Position numbers and translations under genes: made by a program
The notes under the pieces: model-generated
The model's input: only the letters and a program-made list of their open reading frames with translations
Databases searched by the model: none
What the model was told of the DNA's origin: nothing
Assembly: GCA_019722365.1 (NCBI GenBank)
Contig: JADFUC010000006.1
Span: 186,001-250,000 of the forward strand
DNA length: 64,000 nt
Origin: Lithospermum erythrorhizon
Lineage: Eukaryota; Streptophyta; Magnoliopsida; Boraginales; Boraginaceae
Reading direction: 5' to 3'
Shown: positions 11,851 to 24,644 of the stretch, one piece after another
How positions within the stretch are numbered: the stretch's first letter is position 1
Layout of the letters: each line of letters opens with the position of its first letter

Positions 11851-12868
11851 CCACCTCATGACTGCTTTTAAGCTCTCGGCGAGAGTACCAAGATCACCCC
11901 ATACCGCTCAAGAACATCTCCCATAACTAAGCACCTCCGAAAAAAGCGGGATAGATTTCTTTTGCCGGGGATCAATGGTGTCATCACCCACTGACCAACG
12001 AGTTCGCAAAGACTCCGCCACGCCTCAAGAGTAAGTGGGTCTCAGAGGCTGACCTCGTAATCATTAATGAAACGCATCTTTCTCAAGGAAACAGGATAAA
12101 GAATGGACTTCGACCATTCATCATAATCAAGCCTAAAAAAACAAACGGAGTAATAGCAAGACTTGCAAATCATATTGGTTAAGATAATAAGGGAAGTTAT
12201 ATCATCAAGAGGATGTTTCGAGGTCTCGAATCGCTTCCCACCACCGCCAAATAGCTGTGGCTGCCGGATTATTGGAATCGCCGGTCACGAAGAAAAAAAT
12301 AGGTTTAGGATCTTTTGTTTGATTACTATGTAGAAATAGGATTCCTTTGTATAAAATAATGAGTTTAGAGTAAAATTTATACACACAACGGCTAATGGGC
12401 TCCTATACAAACACTAGGCCTAATAAAACAAAACGCTGGGTCGAAATATGTCCACATCGAGTAGTCGACTTTGGCAAGTCCCGAACTTCTCCCGAACTCC
12501 TACTGACTCCACGCGTAGAAAGATCGGGACATGGGTCGGGAGAAGTAACTCCCGACCATGTCCCGACAATGTTCTAACAGTAATTCCAACAAATGTAAAA
12601 CCAATGCTCTACTCTTCAAATCAAATTAATAGAACTTATACAAAATCCAATAAGAACTACTCTAAGTTATTATAACATGAATTCAATTAATTTCCAAGAA
12701 ACTAGATTAAATCACCTATGATCTTTAGCTCAGTTGAATTATGTAAGTGTCCATATACGAGCCGATCAAAGGAACCAAAAAGATAGCCTTTTAGCGAAAT
12801 TACACACACATTAGACACAGAAGATTCTAATCATACCTTTGCTTTTAACTTTAGATCGATTTAGTTGT
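11850..12868. other. no supported gene; possible decayed coding fragment on - strand
   Basis: About 11880-12130, read on the - strand, has a short protein-like stretch (PLTLEAWRSLCELVGQWV) that faintly resembles the unknown remnant at 8470-8925, but frames are broken. The rest, including two overlapping open frames at 12395-12675, shows nothing I recognise. Confidence 0.3.
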
Positions 12869-13215
12869 TAACCTAAAGCTTGGATTAAACCTTCCGCCCA
12901 CTTTTCAGCTTCAACAATATCTTTCAAAAATGATTCATAGGGCTTCTCAAACATGCAAACACGACTTGCAATGGCATAATTGCTGATATCTTTGTTCATA
13001 ACCAACACCACTAGATCCATAAGTCGAAGATGAGACAGGCATATCATTATATATATCGAGGCCTCCCTTCGCCAATCGAGTCCACCGCTTCAAAATATAA
13101 GCCTTGGGAATTGTCCTCAACCGAGGGTGGTGGCCAGAAGAAGCTGCCATTTCCATGACTTTGAATATATGTCGCCAGAGAAAACCCCAGTTGTTGAACA
13201 ATCGACAAGAGTATT
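12868..13215 (-). pseudogene. FAR1/FHY3-like (MULE-derived) C-terminal remnant: SWIM and following helix
   Basis: On the - strand a frame reads CRLFNNWGFLWRHIFKVMEM, then IPKAYILKRWTRLAKGGLD. In FAR1/FHY3 proteins the SWIM finger has CxC...C.H followed by an IP..YILKRWT block, so this is the end of the SWIM motif and the adjoining segment. The cysteine expected before RH is tryptophan here. After YQQLCHCKSCLHV there is a frame break at about 12947-12960. The C-terminal helix then continues in another frame (MFEKPYESFLKDIVEAEKWAEG) to a stop at 12868-12870. It matches the missing end of the remnant at 15839-16520, about 2.6 kb away on the same strand. Non-functional. Confidence 0.72.
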
Positions 13216-15838
13216 TAAATTTTATCTACTAAAGTCAAAAGAGGTAACAACACGCCATCAATTTGTGAGTTGAAATTGCAGGATCCAACAGCTGAAAATA
13301 GAGAAGCTCTTCAAAAAACCATTATCCATTGCTTCTGTAAAAATGATCATAATAAGAACTACGAACGACTCAAACTCCTCATGAATCTTATCAAAGATGG
13401 AAGCAAGAACGAGCCGCCTTTTAGCCAGACGCCTCGAGGTCGAGTCATTAATAACTCAGAGATATTCGAAATACCATATTTACGGTTGACACAAAAATCA
13501 CCTGCTTTAATAAACCAATAAACCCGATAATTTGAATAAAAGTAGAATATTTTCAAAAACTCAAAAACGTTGTAATACGTAGTTTAACCATCGCGGCATC
13601 GCCTAATTCAAACCAAGTCTCAAATATTCCACAAAATAGTTTACAATTTCCAACATCCCAAAACAAAAATGAAACACCGAAAGTACATCAAAATAATAAA
13701 CGACGATCGCCGAGATCCTAGCCACTGGCCCCTCACCTAAAATCAACGACACCCACGAACTTGGGAAGTAAATGATACCTTAGTGGAAACGAATCACCGG
13801 ATGGTAACTTACCCAACAACTTAATGAGGTACACAATAAAGGATATAGACGAATGATAAGGTAGATATATATATATATATATATATAATACCTAAATATA
13901 CCAATATCCATGCATCATAGCAAAAAAATAACCATCATCAACATACACATTATAGAGGACTCAACTTACGTTAACTCACATGTCATACCCAAGATCTCAT
14001 ATCACATAATCAAACGAGTAAAACAACATAATTTCGCAACACGACGTTCATACTACAACAACAATAAAATAAACTTACGAAAATGAAAACACAACAACAT
14101 CACATATAACATTTCATCCTTTTCCCGGCAGGCTCACCCTTCGAACACCCAACAACAACATATCCTTTTCCCGCAGTCACCTCTCGAACACCGAATATTT
14201 GCCATATCCTTCTCCCCATTGTGCCCACCTCTCGAACACCCCACATCATCTCAAACATTCTCAATTCAACAATTCACAACTCACACATACAATACCAAAC
14301 ATAAACCATCAATAATAATCTCTAACGTAGCATCCATAATATACAAACAAATTTCGTATGGAACCTATACTCAAAACATAAATATACTCACAGATATGTC
14401 CATAACACAATTATACTCAAACGTGAATACACTCAAACATAAATAATACTCAAAGGACCTACACTCAAACATAAATAAGCTCAAACGTAAATACCACAAA
14501 AATAAATATACCATAATGCATCTAACACAACCACCATACAAGTCAACATTTCACAATTCCACAACTATACCCACAGATAAGTTTAGACACGATAATGCTA
14601 AATACAATCAATTACCATATACTTCACTCAAACATAAATAAGGTAAATAAACGAGCGACAATCCCACCTTGGCTAAGACCACTCAATACTACAAATAATC
14701 GATCCAAGATGCTTTTCCAAGGCTCCGAGTCCGAATATAACACCAAAAATATAATTACTACCGCAACAATTTCAATCATCAGACTAGTTCAATTCCCCGA
14801 CTTTTCAACCCATTTCGCTACAAATCGGGACAACTTAATGATATCGTTAATTATGTTTCAACAGACAACTACGACGACACAAATTCCAACTACCGTGACT
14901 AAATCTATAATCGACCAATACCTTATCCAAATTACTAATATTTCCAACCAATCTAAATCAACCCAAATTTTCAACTTTTCCAACCACTCAAGCCCATTTC
15001 TAACAACCTCTAATTCCAAAGTCCGCTTACCACTCAAAATCTTCTAAACCACTTCAACATATATTCTTCCAACAACTTATAACTCATAATTTCACCTCAA
15101 AACAATTACAATAACGGTCCAATAACATATTTATACTATCAACCACATTTTAGAGAAAGTCAACCCACAATCACTCGAAAGTCAACTCAACTTTCTACCC
15201 TAAATATCGATCATTATCAACTCTTATATTATAATATAAGCCTAGATAATAATTATATTCAATAATATCTCATAAAACCGTCAACCCAAAATTCCAAAAG
15301 TCAACGGCCCTAAAAACGTCCAAAATTCCATATCAAACACGAATTTCAACTCAAGAAATAAATCAATTAGAACCCAATAATCGACATTATAGCAAGAAAA
15401 TTCGAATACAAAAGTCAACAAAAAGTCAATCCAACCGAACTCACACAAAATATTCAACAAGATCATACCTTTTTTTACCTTGAAACGAATTTAGGACGAT
15501 GAGGGGAAGCTCTCCAAAATTTGAGGTCTAAAGTCGAGAGACGGAGGAGAAATTGAAGAAGACCAAAATGAGAGACTCTCTCTCTGCTAAGTCGCGGTAG
15601 GAGAAAAAGAAAGGGAAATGGTTTAAAGTGTCGGCCATTCGATGAGTTAGTAATTGCTAGCCCAAAGCCCAACCTGAAAAACCAAACATTTAATTCGATC
15701 GATACCTCTCGCTTAACTTATCTCGATTAATTAACTCCCAAACATTAACATTTAACGCATATAAAATATGTTGGTTTCCAAATGTTACGTGAACAAATTT
15801 AATAAATCTCAAATTTTAATTTATTAATTAACGAGTCG
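13216..15838 (-). mobile_element. insertion splitting the FAR1-like remnant; probable long LTR
   Basis: This roughly 2.6-kb block separates the two halves of the FAR1-like coding remnant. No coding domain is visible. On the - strand, 15720-15470 reads like a transcribed LTR leader: a CT-rich tract, a small open frame, then ttcaaggtaaaa with a donor-like site. Further along lie the 45-bp tandem units typical of long plant Ty3/gypsy LTRs (14115-14240). I therefore take most of 13560-15720 as a solo or truncated gypsy-type LTR. Ends and target duplications were not found, so this rests on layout. Confidence 0.4.
14115..14240. repeat. three tandem units of about 45 bp
   Basis: The phrase tatccttttcccgcagtcac followed by ctctcgaacacc occurs three times with small changes (14115-14150, 14161-14192, 14205-14240). 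It is followed at 14360-14660 by several copies of ctcaaacataaata. The array lies within the putative LTR block. Confidence 0.7.
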
Positions 15839-16520
15839 CTACTCGGCTTTACAGTATGAGTGTACACCTTCAAGCATGCCGCATAATCGGCGAATAGGGA
15901 AATGATTCCTTGGAAAATACTCAATCCCATTGAAAATATCACGCACCATAGTATTGAACCTCTCAAAGAACTCAGTTAAAGAACAAGTATGCTTGATGTA
16001 CTTTTTAACAAGTGAATTGAAAGATTTGTCTGTCCCAGTGTTCTTTTGGACCCACGGTAACACCATGTTTGTAACCTCGAATAAAGCCTAAACTAACTAA
16101 TCGGGTTCGCTCTTTCTTCTGAAGCATTTTGCAACCATCTTGTCTCAGTTGAAATTAATTTCATCAAGAGTGTCAATCTCATTTATCAGGAAATCGGGTT
16201 CACTCAAAAATTTTGAATCAGCATAAAAATCCAGATTCTTCTTTGCATTCTCAGTAATATGCCAAGAACATAATCCATTGAACGTCTCTGCAGGCATAAA
16301 TGTATTAACAACAGAACAAATTGTTGCACATTGATTAGTGGAAAAATTTCTCGGCAACTTCCCAGACATACATTATTTGAATGTATTGAACAACCATGAG
16401 AATGTTTCAAGAGTCTCGTTTAATAACAGTGCACAACCAAAAATGCAGATTTCACGATGATGGTTGAACCCAATAAAAGGAGCTGAAAAAATAACATACT
16501 TGATCGACATATCAGTATCC
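15839..16520 (-). pseudogene. FAR1/FHY3-like (MULE transposase domain) remnant
   Basis: The - strand reads [20 protein letters not shown] then [20 protein letters not shown], a stop, then MSGKLPRNFSTNQCATICSV, then MPAETFNGLCSWHITENAKK, and after a frame break TDKSFNSLVKKYIKHTCSLTEFFERFNTM. These correspond to the MULE domain of the FAR1/FHY3 family. The matching landmarks are the APF.G.NHH block, the FGCALL.DE block, the TDQ motif (here TNQ, with the acidic residue lost) and the ETFH.LC.WHI block. FAR1/FHY3 are transcription factors domesticated from Mutator-like transposases. This copy has at least two frame breaks and one stop, and it loses an acidic catalytic-type residue, so it is dead. 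The C-terminal part lies at 12868-13215. Confidence 0.8.
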
Positions 16521-16904
16521 TTAAAAACAAAATGATAATTACACTAAATCGGTGACTCCGATCACATTGCAAATTTGAACTCGAGTATCCTTAACTGGAA
16601 GATGATGATGAATGTGCCATCTTGCAACTATCCTCTACTAAACATATAAATAAAGAAACAACTTTTCCCATATCTATAGTACGTAAATCTATAATTTATT
16701 GAAGACATTTAACATAGCAAGACAATTTCAAGAATCAATGCCGCGAATATAGTCACTTACATTCTTGATCTTTTATTACATATGTGAACATTCTATTTGG
16801 TGGCCATAAACCTAGAATTAGTATTTGTTTCTACATCCGTAATTAGTATCCGTTTCACAAATTTCAGTTAGAAAATATGCAAATAAAAAAAAAAGATTCT
16901 ATAT

Positions 16905-18517
16905 GTTTCATTTTTCTTTTTTTTTTGAAAATCATACTTTTATTAATAAAATCGTGAGATACACTGGTCGAACGGGGTTTCTCGTGCCCCCAAATGTTAG
17001 TTCATATGGATAAAGACTCGGAAATGAAATCAACAAACACACACACACACCAAAGAAAAAAATAATTTGGAGGCCCAAAAGAACTGCACTCAAAGCCTAA
17101 GGCTTCGTCTCAAAAAAGAGCAAACATCATCTTTTGGGCCCCACCCAAACCGAACCAATATAAAATCCAATCCGCATAAAGCCGTGAAGACGCGCCCAAT
17201 GAGCCCAACAAACCAAGACCAGTCTCAAGAGCGTTAGAAAGCCCACCAAGGCCCACGAGCCACAATTCAAAACTCCAACCATGCGTCCAAGTCCCATAGC
17301 CACCAAGACTGTGAATGTGTACGTCAAGAACCGCTAAAGCCGCACTCATAGCCACAAGTTGTAGAACCTTTCAACCTAACCTTGCATGGTCCAGCCTACC
17401 AAATCGGGTAGCCAAGCCGTTTCACCCGAGCCAACTCAAGGCTAAACCCGCAAGGATTCAATTCGACCGGCCAAGTCACACGACGTTTCAAATCCCCAAC
17501 CTTTCACATTCCAATCGGGCATCTGAGGTCGTCGACGGAAAATCGCTCAATAGGCCGGAAACACCAAAAACGCCGGAATCATCATGAAATCAAGATCAAA
17601 ATCGACAAAAATCATCAAAAATTCCAGAAAATTGAACTCCAAAAACTCAAAAATCATCAATCAAATCTCACCCAAAATCATCCTTAAAATGCAATTCAAG
17701 ATCATCAAAATCAACATCAACTTACACAAACCAACATCAACATCAAAATCATCCAAAAATAATGGAGGCCAAACCAACAATATCAAAATCATCATCCTTT
17801 AAGATCATCAACTTGCTCAAAATCGCCTCGCTTCAACACAAGCTTCTCATAATCAAGCCAAATCAATGATCCAAAGCATAAGAATAACAAGTGAACCGCT
17901 GGGAGTTGAAGCCACCGAGTCTCCATAACACAAACCAACCTTCAATTCATGGGGCAAGAGGCAGTCAGCGGGCACCAAGAAATCAAACCCAACACTCAAA
18001 CATTCACAAGAACTTCAACCACCGCCGAATCATTCAATAATCAAACCGCCACCATGAATCGGAAATGCAAGCGCAAAAGGAGAGACCAAATACGAGGAGA
18101 ACCGAAGGGGTTCACTAGAACCAAACCTCCACCATCAAATCATTGGGGGCGGGTAGATAGAAATCTGGAGGAGAAAGAAACCTTATAGTCACACTGGTGA
18201 AGCCATCCGCAGCACCACCACCACCGAGTCCAAATGGGCGATTTGGAGTTCCAAAATGCTCCATCACCTATCTCAAAGAGAAACGCTGAATAGGAACGAT
18301 CAAGAAGAGGTTCAATCACCTACAAGCCGGTAAACCAATTCAAGATCGAAGCAAAGGAAGAAAAAATATATGAGGCGCTGGGAAGAGAAGCCGAGAACTT
18401 CTCCTCGGGAGAGAAATGTTCTCTTTAACCCCCAAAATTTCCACCCCTAGCAAGAAGCCTGGTATGCTTTACCGCTAACATAAAGAAAAAAAATCCAAGC
18501 GTAGGCTGCTATATCTT
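16905..18517 (-). mobile_element. putative poly(A)-ended retroelement (non-LTR or processed copy)
   Basis: Read on the - strand, the block ends in aataaaagtatgattttcaa followed by an A-rich run (complement of about 16911-16950). A polyadenylation-like aataaa lies just upstream of the run. The two ends are flanked by near-identical words: ctatatgtttcat at about 16897-16909 and ctatatctttcat at about 18509-18521 (one mismatch). This fits a target-site duplication. The body is richer in GC than its flanks. It has several open frames of 60-90 codons (for example 17110-17355 on -, 17315-17587 on +), but no reverse transcriptase or endonuclease motif. It could be a non-autonomous LINE derivative or a retrocopy of a transcript. 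Confidence 0.45.
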
Positions 18518-18599
18518 TCATATGTAACGTTAAATATATGAAATAATCACATTACAAATTCGAACTCGAGTAACCTTACAATTAAGCATACACACATTA

Positions 18600-19010
18600 C
18601 TGTAAAATAGTCAATTAAAGAAAAATCGAAAGTTTAATCAAGTTTAAATCGCATAAAAATTAAAACACCGAAAATGAAGGAATTAAATTGAAAATACAAT
18701 TAAGCTGAATTAGAAATTGAACATAAATTATGAATTGATCTGAATTTTAAATCATTCACTAATAAATTAACAAAAAACATGAAATCTAATCGCTTAAGCA
18801 TAAAACATTGATGTAAAATAGTCAATTAAAACAAAATCGAAATAATTAATAACTAAATAAGACAAACAATTAAACAATTCAAAAATTGAACGAATTAAAA
18901 TTGAACATTCAATTAAGCTGAGTTCGAAATTGAAGGAATTAAAATTGAACATCCAATTAACGAATTGAACTAAATCTGAAATCATTCAATTAAAAAAATT
19001 ATGAACAAAT
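18600..19010. repeat. tandem duplication, about 211 bp unit
   Basis: The phrase tgtaaaatagtcaattaaa starts at 18601 and again at 18812. Inside each unit, gaattaaa-ttgaa-a-caattaagctga recurs about 80 bases on. The two units line up over most of their length with small indels. Confidence 0.65.
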
Positions 19011-19341
19011 TAATTAAATCACTTGTTGAATCAAAACCTAACTATATAACCTAATCACTTGTTGAATCGTAATTAACAATCCTAATTAATTCGTAAAAGA
19101 ACAATCAAATAACAAAATTGAGTAATTTAATTAATCAATTAAACAAAAACATAATAAAAAGAAAAGTGAATAAAAACCATCGAAAATTACCTACCGTCAA
19201 AAAATTGAAGGAATTGAGTCAATTTAAGAAAAATTAGCTCAACATTTAAATAGAAACAAGTAGATCGGAGAAAAATTATGAATTTTGTGAATTAGAGTAA
19301 AATTTGTGAAATGACGAATTAGAACAAATTAGTTCTAGTTA

Positions 19342-19344
<3 letters not shown>

Positions 19345-19386
<42 letters not shown>
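19345..19386. repeat. (TA)n microsatellite
   Basis: This is an uninterrupted ta dinucleotide run of about 40 bases within AT-rich DNA. A shorter run of the same kind is at about 13866-13888. Confidence 0.95.
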
Positions 19387-19387
<1 letters not shown>

Positions 19388-20269
19388 TTTTACAAATTGG
19401 TCCATAAAATTTTAAAACTATCTAAAAAGGCTTATAAGGCTTATAATTATTTAGAAATTGCACAAGAAGTCCTTTAAGCATGTTATAACACCATATCTTT
19501 AAGCACCCTAACTTCCAAGAAATGGGGCAAAATTAAAAGTTATATAATTTTTAATAATTATAAAAGGCTCCCATATGTTAAATTATTTTAAAATATACCT
19601 CACAAATCTAATAATTGTGTAGTTCATTTTTTCCCTCATTTTCATGTAAAAAACGGATCCAGGGACCACGCCAGAAAAGAATAATAGTACAAGGACCATG
19701 CTAGAAAATAATGCATAGTTCAAGGATCTAACAGAACGTAAAGTGATAGTTCGGGGGACATCTGGCTAATTAGCCATAAACTAATAATTTATTAATTTAA
19801 TGAGTTTGTTTAGCGACATGAATTCTTTAGTTTAACGACATGAAGAATTTAATTCAATGATATTCGTTCAAGCACTAACGTTGCAAGAAATTTAGATGAA
19901 TCCACTTTTGATAAAGAAATTCAAGACCTCGAGACAATTATCAATCATTGTGCAATTGTAATAGGACGTATATCTAAAATCTAATGAACTCCCCGGGAGA
20001 AAATGAAGCATGTTGAGAGGTTTAGAGTTTAGAAGATACGCTACTATCATCGAGAACGTGTGTATGTATCATTACGATCAAGCGTGAAGATGATACAACA
20101 GTGGCTTTGAATATGTTAAGCAAATGTAAAGTACTTTGGCTACCCAAAATATTTGAAAACTTTATGTTATAATTCGAAAAGCACAAACCTCATTATTACT
20201 TAATAAGAAAAATTTAGAGATGAACTCAATGATGGAATCTTTTAAAAGAAAATCATATATTTTTACTAA

Positions 20270-20490
20270 ATTGTAATAATTATTTTTTCAATTTCTACGA
20301 ATTATTAATTTATGATTTTCGTGGAAGCTAATACTATAAAGGGATTTCCCGAAAAAATTATTATCTTATTATTTTATCGGTTTTTGTAAATTTTTAATTG
20401 GCCAAAGTCCGAATCGAACCAATTTATTATTTTAGAGAGTTTATTAATTTATGAAGTATTAATTTAAAGAGTTTGTACTGTATTCCATGA
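20270..20490 (+). repeat. dispersed repeat B (reference copy)
   Basis: The left half (20270-20390: tcaatttctacgaattatta, tgattttcgtgg, ttattatcttatta) is found inverted at 42820-42937. The right half (20400-20490: aatttattattttagagagt, ttattaattt) is found in direct orientation at 43310-43395. This is therefore a dispersed element fragment of at least 220 bp. Its family is not recognised. Confidence 0.6.
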
Positions 20491-20499
20491 GGTCGCTTG

Positions 20500-23400
20500 A
20501 AATTATGAAAAACTTTGTCATATGGTCAATAGACACTTTGAGCGTCAGTATGCATTTTCACCACACGTTCCATGCATGGAACATGTAAATTCACTCTATA
20601 TCTCATGATATCGAATGTGTGCTTGATTTGGTCGTTATGCATTTCCACCATACGTTTCGTGCGATGGCTAAAGATAAAAATCAAAAAAAAATTATTGCCT
20701 TCAAAATTATATGCACTCTGTAGTGCAAAGCATATACTGAAACTCGTGATATCCAAAAATCATACAACATATTGGTCCAAAATAAGAATGTCCACCAAAC
20801 CATCAAAATATATTAAATTAAACACCTAAAAATACTCTCCTTCAATAAAGATCGTCGCTTTCACGTTTTATTAATTTCTCATAACTTATTAAATTTTATA
20901 AATGAACATATAATCAAAACAAGAATTTGGAATCCTTATTAGGCTTGTCAGTAGAAACGATGGGGAAGACAAACTTGTACAAACTTAACATTAATCAAAA
21001 ATTTCTTCACAAGCATCGTATGGAGCCACAAATACCATAGGTGAGCCAAATATTAAAAAAATTACGCTGTCTTTATAACGATGGGCCAATAATAAAAATT
21101 TATAATATTTGAAAAAATATAGTATAATATGTTTTTCTAAAAAATTTAGCATAAATTAACGCTTTAAAATTGGGCGAGCCAAGACTACCTTGGCCCGTGA
21201 ATAGCTCCGCCCCTGACAAGCCTAATTGGTATCTAGTTCGATTCAATTCAGAACATTCAACTCGCAATAATTGTGTTCGAGACTCGGCTCGCACGATCAA
21301 ATGTAGTGGCAAACATTTAAAAGTTGTATTCGGCGAACCGAGCAAGTTTGAAAAACCTTGGCTCGATCCATTTCCTACATAAGCCCAAATAATTTTAATA
21401 CGTTCCTCAGCCTGTCGAGGCAATTCATTAGTCATTTGCCCATTTCAACCAAATGCCCTATAACCTGCCCTCAATTCAGAGGCCAGAACCTGTAGCTAAA
21501 ATTACTGGAGTCTAATGGAACGGAGTTTGGTGGGTCGTCCGGTCCGACTCCACGACCCGCCTCGACCGCCCCGCTCACTAGACCCACGAACGGATCCCTT
21601 GGCCTCGCTAAGAAGCGATTTGACAAAGCAAAGTGCAATGGTCGTTCGAGTCACCCAATATTCGCGTATTTACCAGCCTGCTCGAGTCCTCACTCTTAAT
21701 AAACGCACCCGTTAACATACAAAAAGTTAATTCTATATACATGTTCTATCCTATAGGTAACTCCGCACAAACGGGCAACGCTAGACAAAAGTCCCACCAT
21801 TTAAGACGCGAAAAGTTTAACATACATGTTGTATTCTGTAAGTAGAAAACAATAAACATAAAAGTTTAGTACAAACTTGCCACCGCTGGGCATAAATGTT
21901 GCGTAATACAATGTAAATTAAACACCATAACAATTAACAAATATAATTGGAACATCGACAAGGCGATAACATCGACCTAAAAATGTTTGACAACCATACG
22001 ATAATCATTGTTCAAATACTAAAATGAATAATATAAAACCTAAATTGCTCGAATACCAAAATGCTTACGACATAAAAATAAAAAGGAACTATAATTATTT
22101 GAAACTTGAAAGTACATACGAACAAAACATATCCACTCATGCTTTCTTCACGCTAATGGTCCTCCAATCGCCATCCTCTATCGAAGCATCTCTCGACATC
22201 AACTGGCGCGGCAAGTGTCAGCGCCCTCGATCGCCAAACTCATATCCTCCATCTACATCAGCTAAATGATCCATCACAAAGCTTCATTCCTCGCACTGGC
22301 CTCCTCATCTCACCAAACATTGTTAACATGTTTGACTTAATGGAAAGCTCGACGAATTGATAGGAAGCGGCCGTAAAGGTTTTCAAGACATCAGAATCTA
22401 TCCACCAAAAGTGCTCGTGCTTACCTCCCACCTTGTTCGAATGCTAATAACTTTTTCTACTTCAGAATGTAGTTTCAATTTATGGATAACGACCTTCATA
22501 GTGTCAAATTGAAAATGAAAGTGATTCAATGGTGCTATTTAAACACATCATATTTACTTCACTATTTTACTACAAGTGGAATTTGGCGAAACATTACAAA
22601 CATGTAACGCAAGACTTTATAACTTTTATGGCTTGACCATTAACATAAATCAATGTAATCATTATATCCTTTTCGCTGTTTTGCACGGTATTAATTGTTA
22701 TGAGAAAATGTCATCAGATCATAAGCTCACCTATCTTTAATTATTAATAAATCATTATTTCATTAGAAATGTTACTTATTCAATTCGTTATCAATTTTCA
22801 ATTTTTATTATAATAAACAGTATACCATTAAAAGGCAAACGTTGGGACGTTTAATGCAAAAAAAATAAATGACAACAGGGTAACGTGATACCGTTTAATA
22901 CAAACAGTGCCACGTCGCAACCGATACACGGCACTCGAACCGAAAAAGGGCCAAGTAATCCCTTAATGGACCAGACAGGCCCATTTCGTTAAGGGACATC
23001 GGACCCATCGAACTTGTCATAGAGGCCGAGCTGGTTCGTTCATTAAGGAGCCAGGCCGGGCCGGTTCACACACGACACGACTATAAGGCTTATTCTACAG
23101 ACTTTGGGCCCAATTATGATTTTTTAAGCCCCATCATTCACTGCTTCATGCATGCACCGGGTAAGTAGATTGAACCCCTATCTATCTCTCCACGCTCCCC
23201 TACTCCTATAAAGTATAAAGGCCAACAAAAGGAATGCTTTGCTCATCTTTCTTACGGCTCGTTACCTAAAGTTACTTCGCCTTTATTCCAAGTTCACCCA
23301 CTACAAAAGTATTGAGAATACAAATGTTGTGTCGTAATTTGACTTCTTTCTCGTGTGAAATAAAGAGAGAAGATGATGGCAACACTTTAAATATTCGAGT

Positions 23401-24500
23401 TATTCAGACCCTAAACCCAACAAATTAAATCAAGGTCAAGAGTATAGTTAAACTCAATATTCAATTATAAAACAAATATTAAATATTGTAATAAGTCTCA
23501 GTAAAATCCAGAGTGATCATATGTAATACAAGCCAATTAAGGTTCTCAAGAAATCTTGGCTACACTGCAACTCATTCAATCGGATTGAATCATCATGGAC
23601 AAATTTAAATTGTTACAAATTCAACAAAAACAAAAATAACCTACAACCAGAATTAAAAAGTTTCAATCTTAATAACAAAAATATTGATAGAATATAAATT
23701 GATACTTGTCTCATGGAAATGTTTGAAATTTACATGTTGTGGTGAAGTAATATCACCTCAAATACTATCCAGCCATTTCAAATATCTTCATTGACAAATT
23801 AAAAATCAATAATAAAATAAAATTATGAGACTCAGGATAATTAACAGCTTATCAATCAAGAATTTTCTGAAGCAGAACTGGCATATAGCTGTAATTTTAA
23901 TCATCATAGTCAAAAAAATCTAATAATTATTAAAAGGAGTTTCTAAATAATGAAAACTATTGGCTCATATCAAGAAATTCAACCAATTGTTCGTTTTATG
24001 CATCAAAGATTGCTCTCAGAAGCGCGGATAAACTATAATCATTGCCAAATTAAATAAAAATCAAATCCATACCAATAAAAGTAAAATGTATAGCGGATCT
24101 ACTTAGGAGTGATTCAAATAAAAAAACGAGCACACCACGTTACACCGCAGAAATTAAATATGTGCCTCATTGACTAGACCTTTTTCCAATTTAATTAGAA
24201 AAAAAGCTAAAGGTGAGAGAGGCAAAGGATGAATAATAAAGAGTATGTTGACGTAGATTTGACACAACTAAGCCGTGAAAAATAGGTACAAAGCGGCAGA
24301 GCTGCAACACTCTAAGGCATAGTTTTAGCACGAGCTTTGGGGCATTTTACTTCACTCTTTAAGTAAGCATTGCCCGGGAGGCTACGTGCATATTCAAAAA
24401 TAAAGGATTGGAACTTCTAAGGACACTCAATCATTCATACTCAATTTAAAAGAATTTATGTTTTTTTAATTATTACATGGATACTTAAGACATTTTGAGT
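20500..24500. other. 4-kb stretch without a supported gene
   Basis: No exon series, transposase or reverse transcriptase motif is visible. There is a perfect 16-bp palindrome (gttccatgcatggaac) at 20567-20582. GC-richer patches lie at about 21170-21330, 21500-21640 and 22900-23090. They look like decayed repeats, and their short open frames overlap on both strands, as expected by chance in GC-richer DNA. Confidence 0.4.
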
Positions 24501-24514
24501 ACAAGAACAGTTTC

Positions 24515-24644
24515 ATGTAACAGAAGAGCCACACTCAAGTGAAAAATTGCTATATCCGGGATGGCCTCGTCCGCGAATCTCGCATTTATCTCGGCGACCG
24601 CTAATGCGACGGTTTCACATTTTTTTATGTAACAGAAGAGCCAA
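24515..24644. repeat. 18-bp direct repeat flanking a GC-richer island
   Basis: atgtaacagaagagccaaac-type words occur at 24515 and 24627, 112 bases apart. Between them lies a GC-richer stretch (tccgggatggcctcgtccgc and onward). A - strand frame of 64 codons crosses both repeats (24485-24679). It reads protein-like in places (KCETVALAVAEINARFADEA), but I do not recognise it. Confidence 0.5.

Noticed and set aside
17110..18188. Several open frames of 60-90 codons on both strands
   Set aside because: They overlap each other on opposite strands, have low-complexity content (Ser/Lys/Asn or Gly/Leu) and lie in a poly(A)-ended repeat. No domain motif is present.
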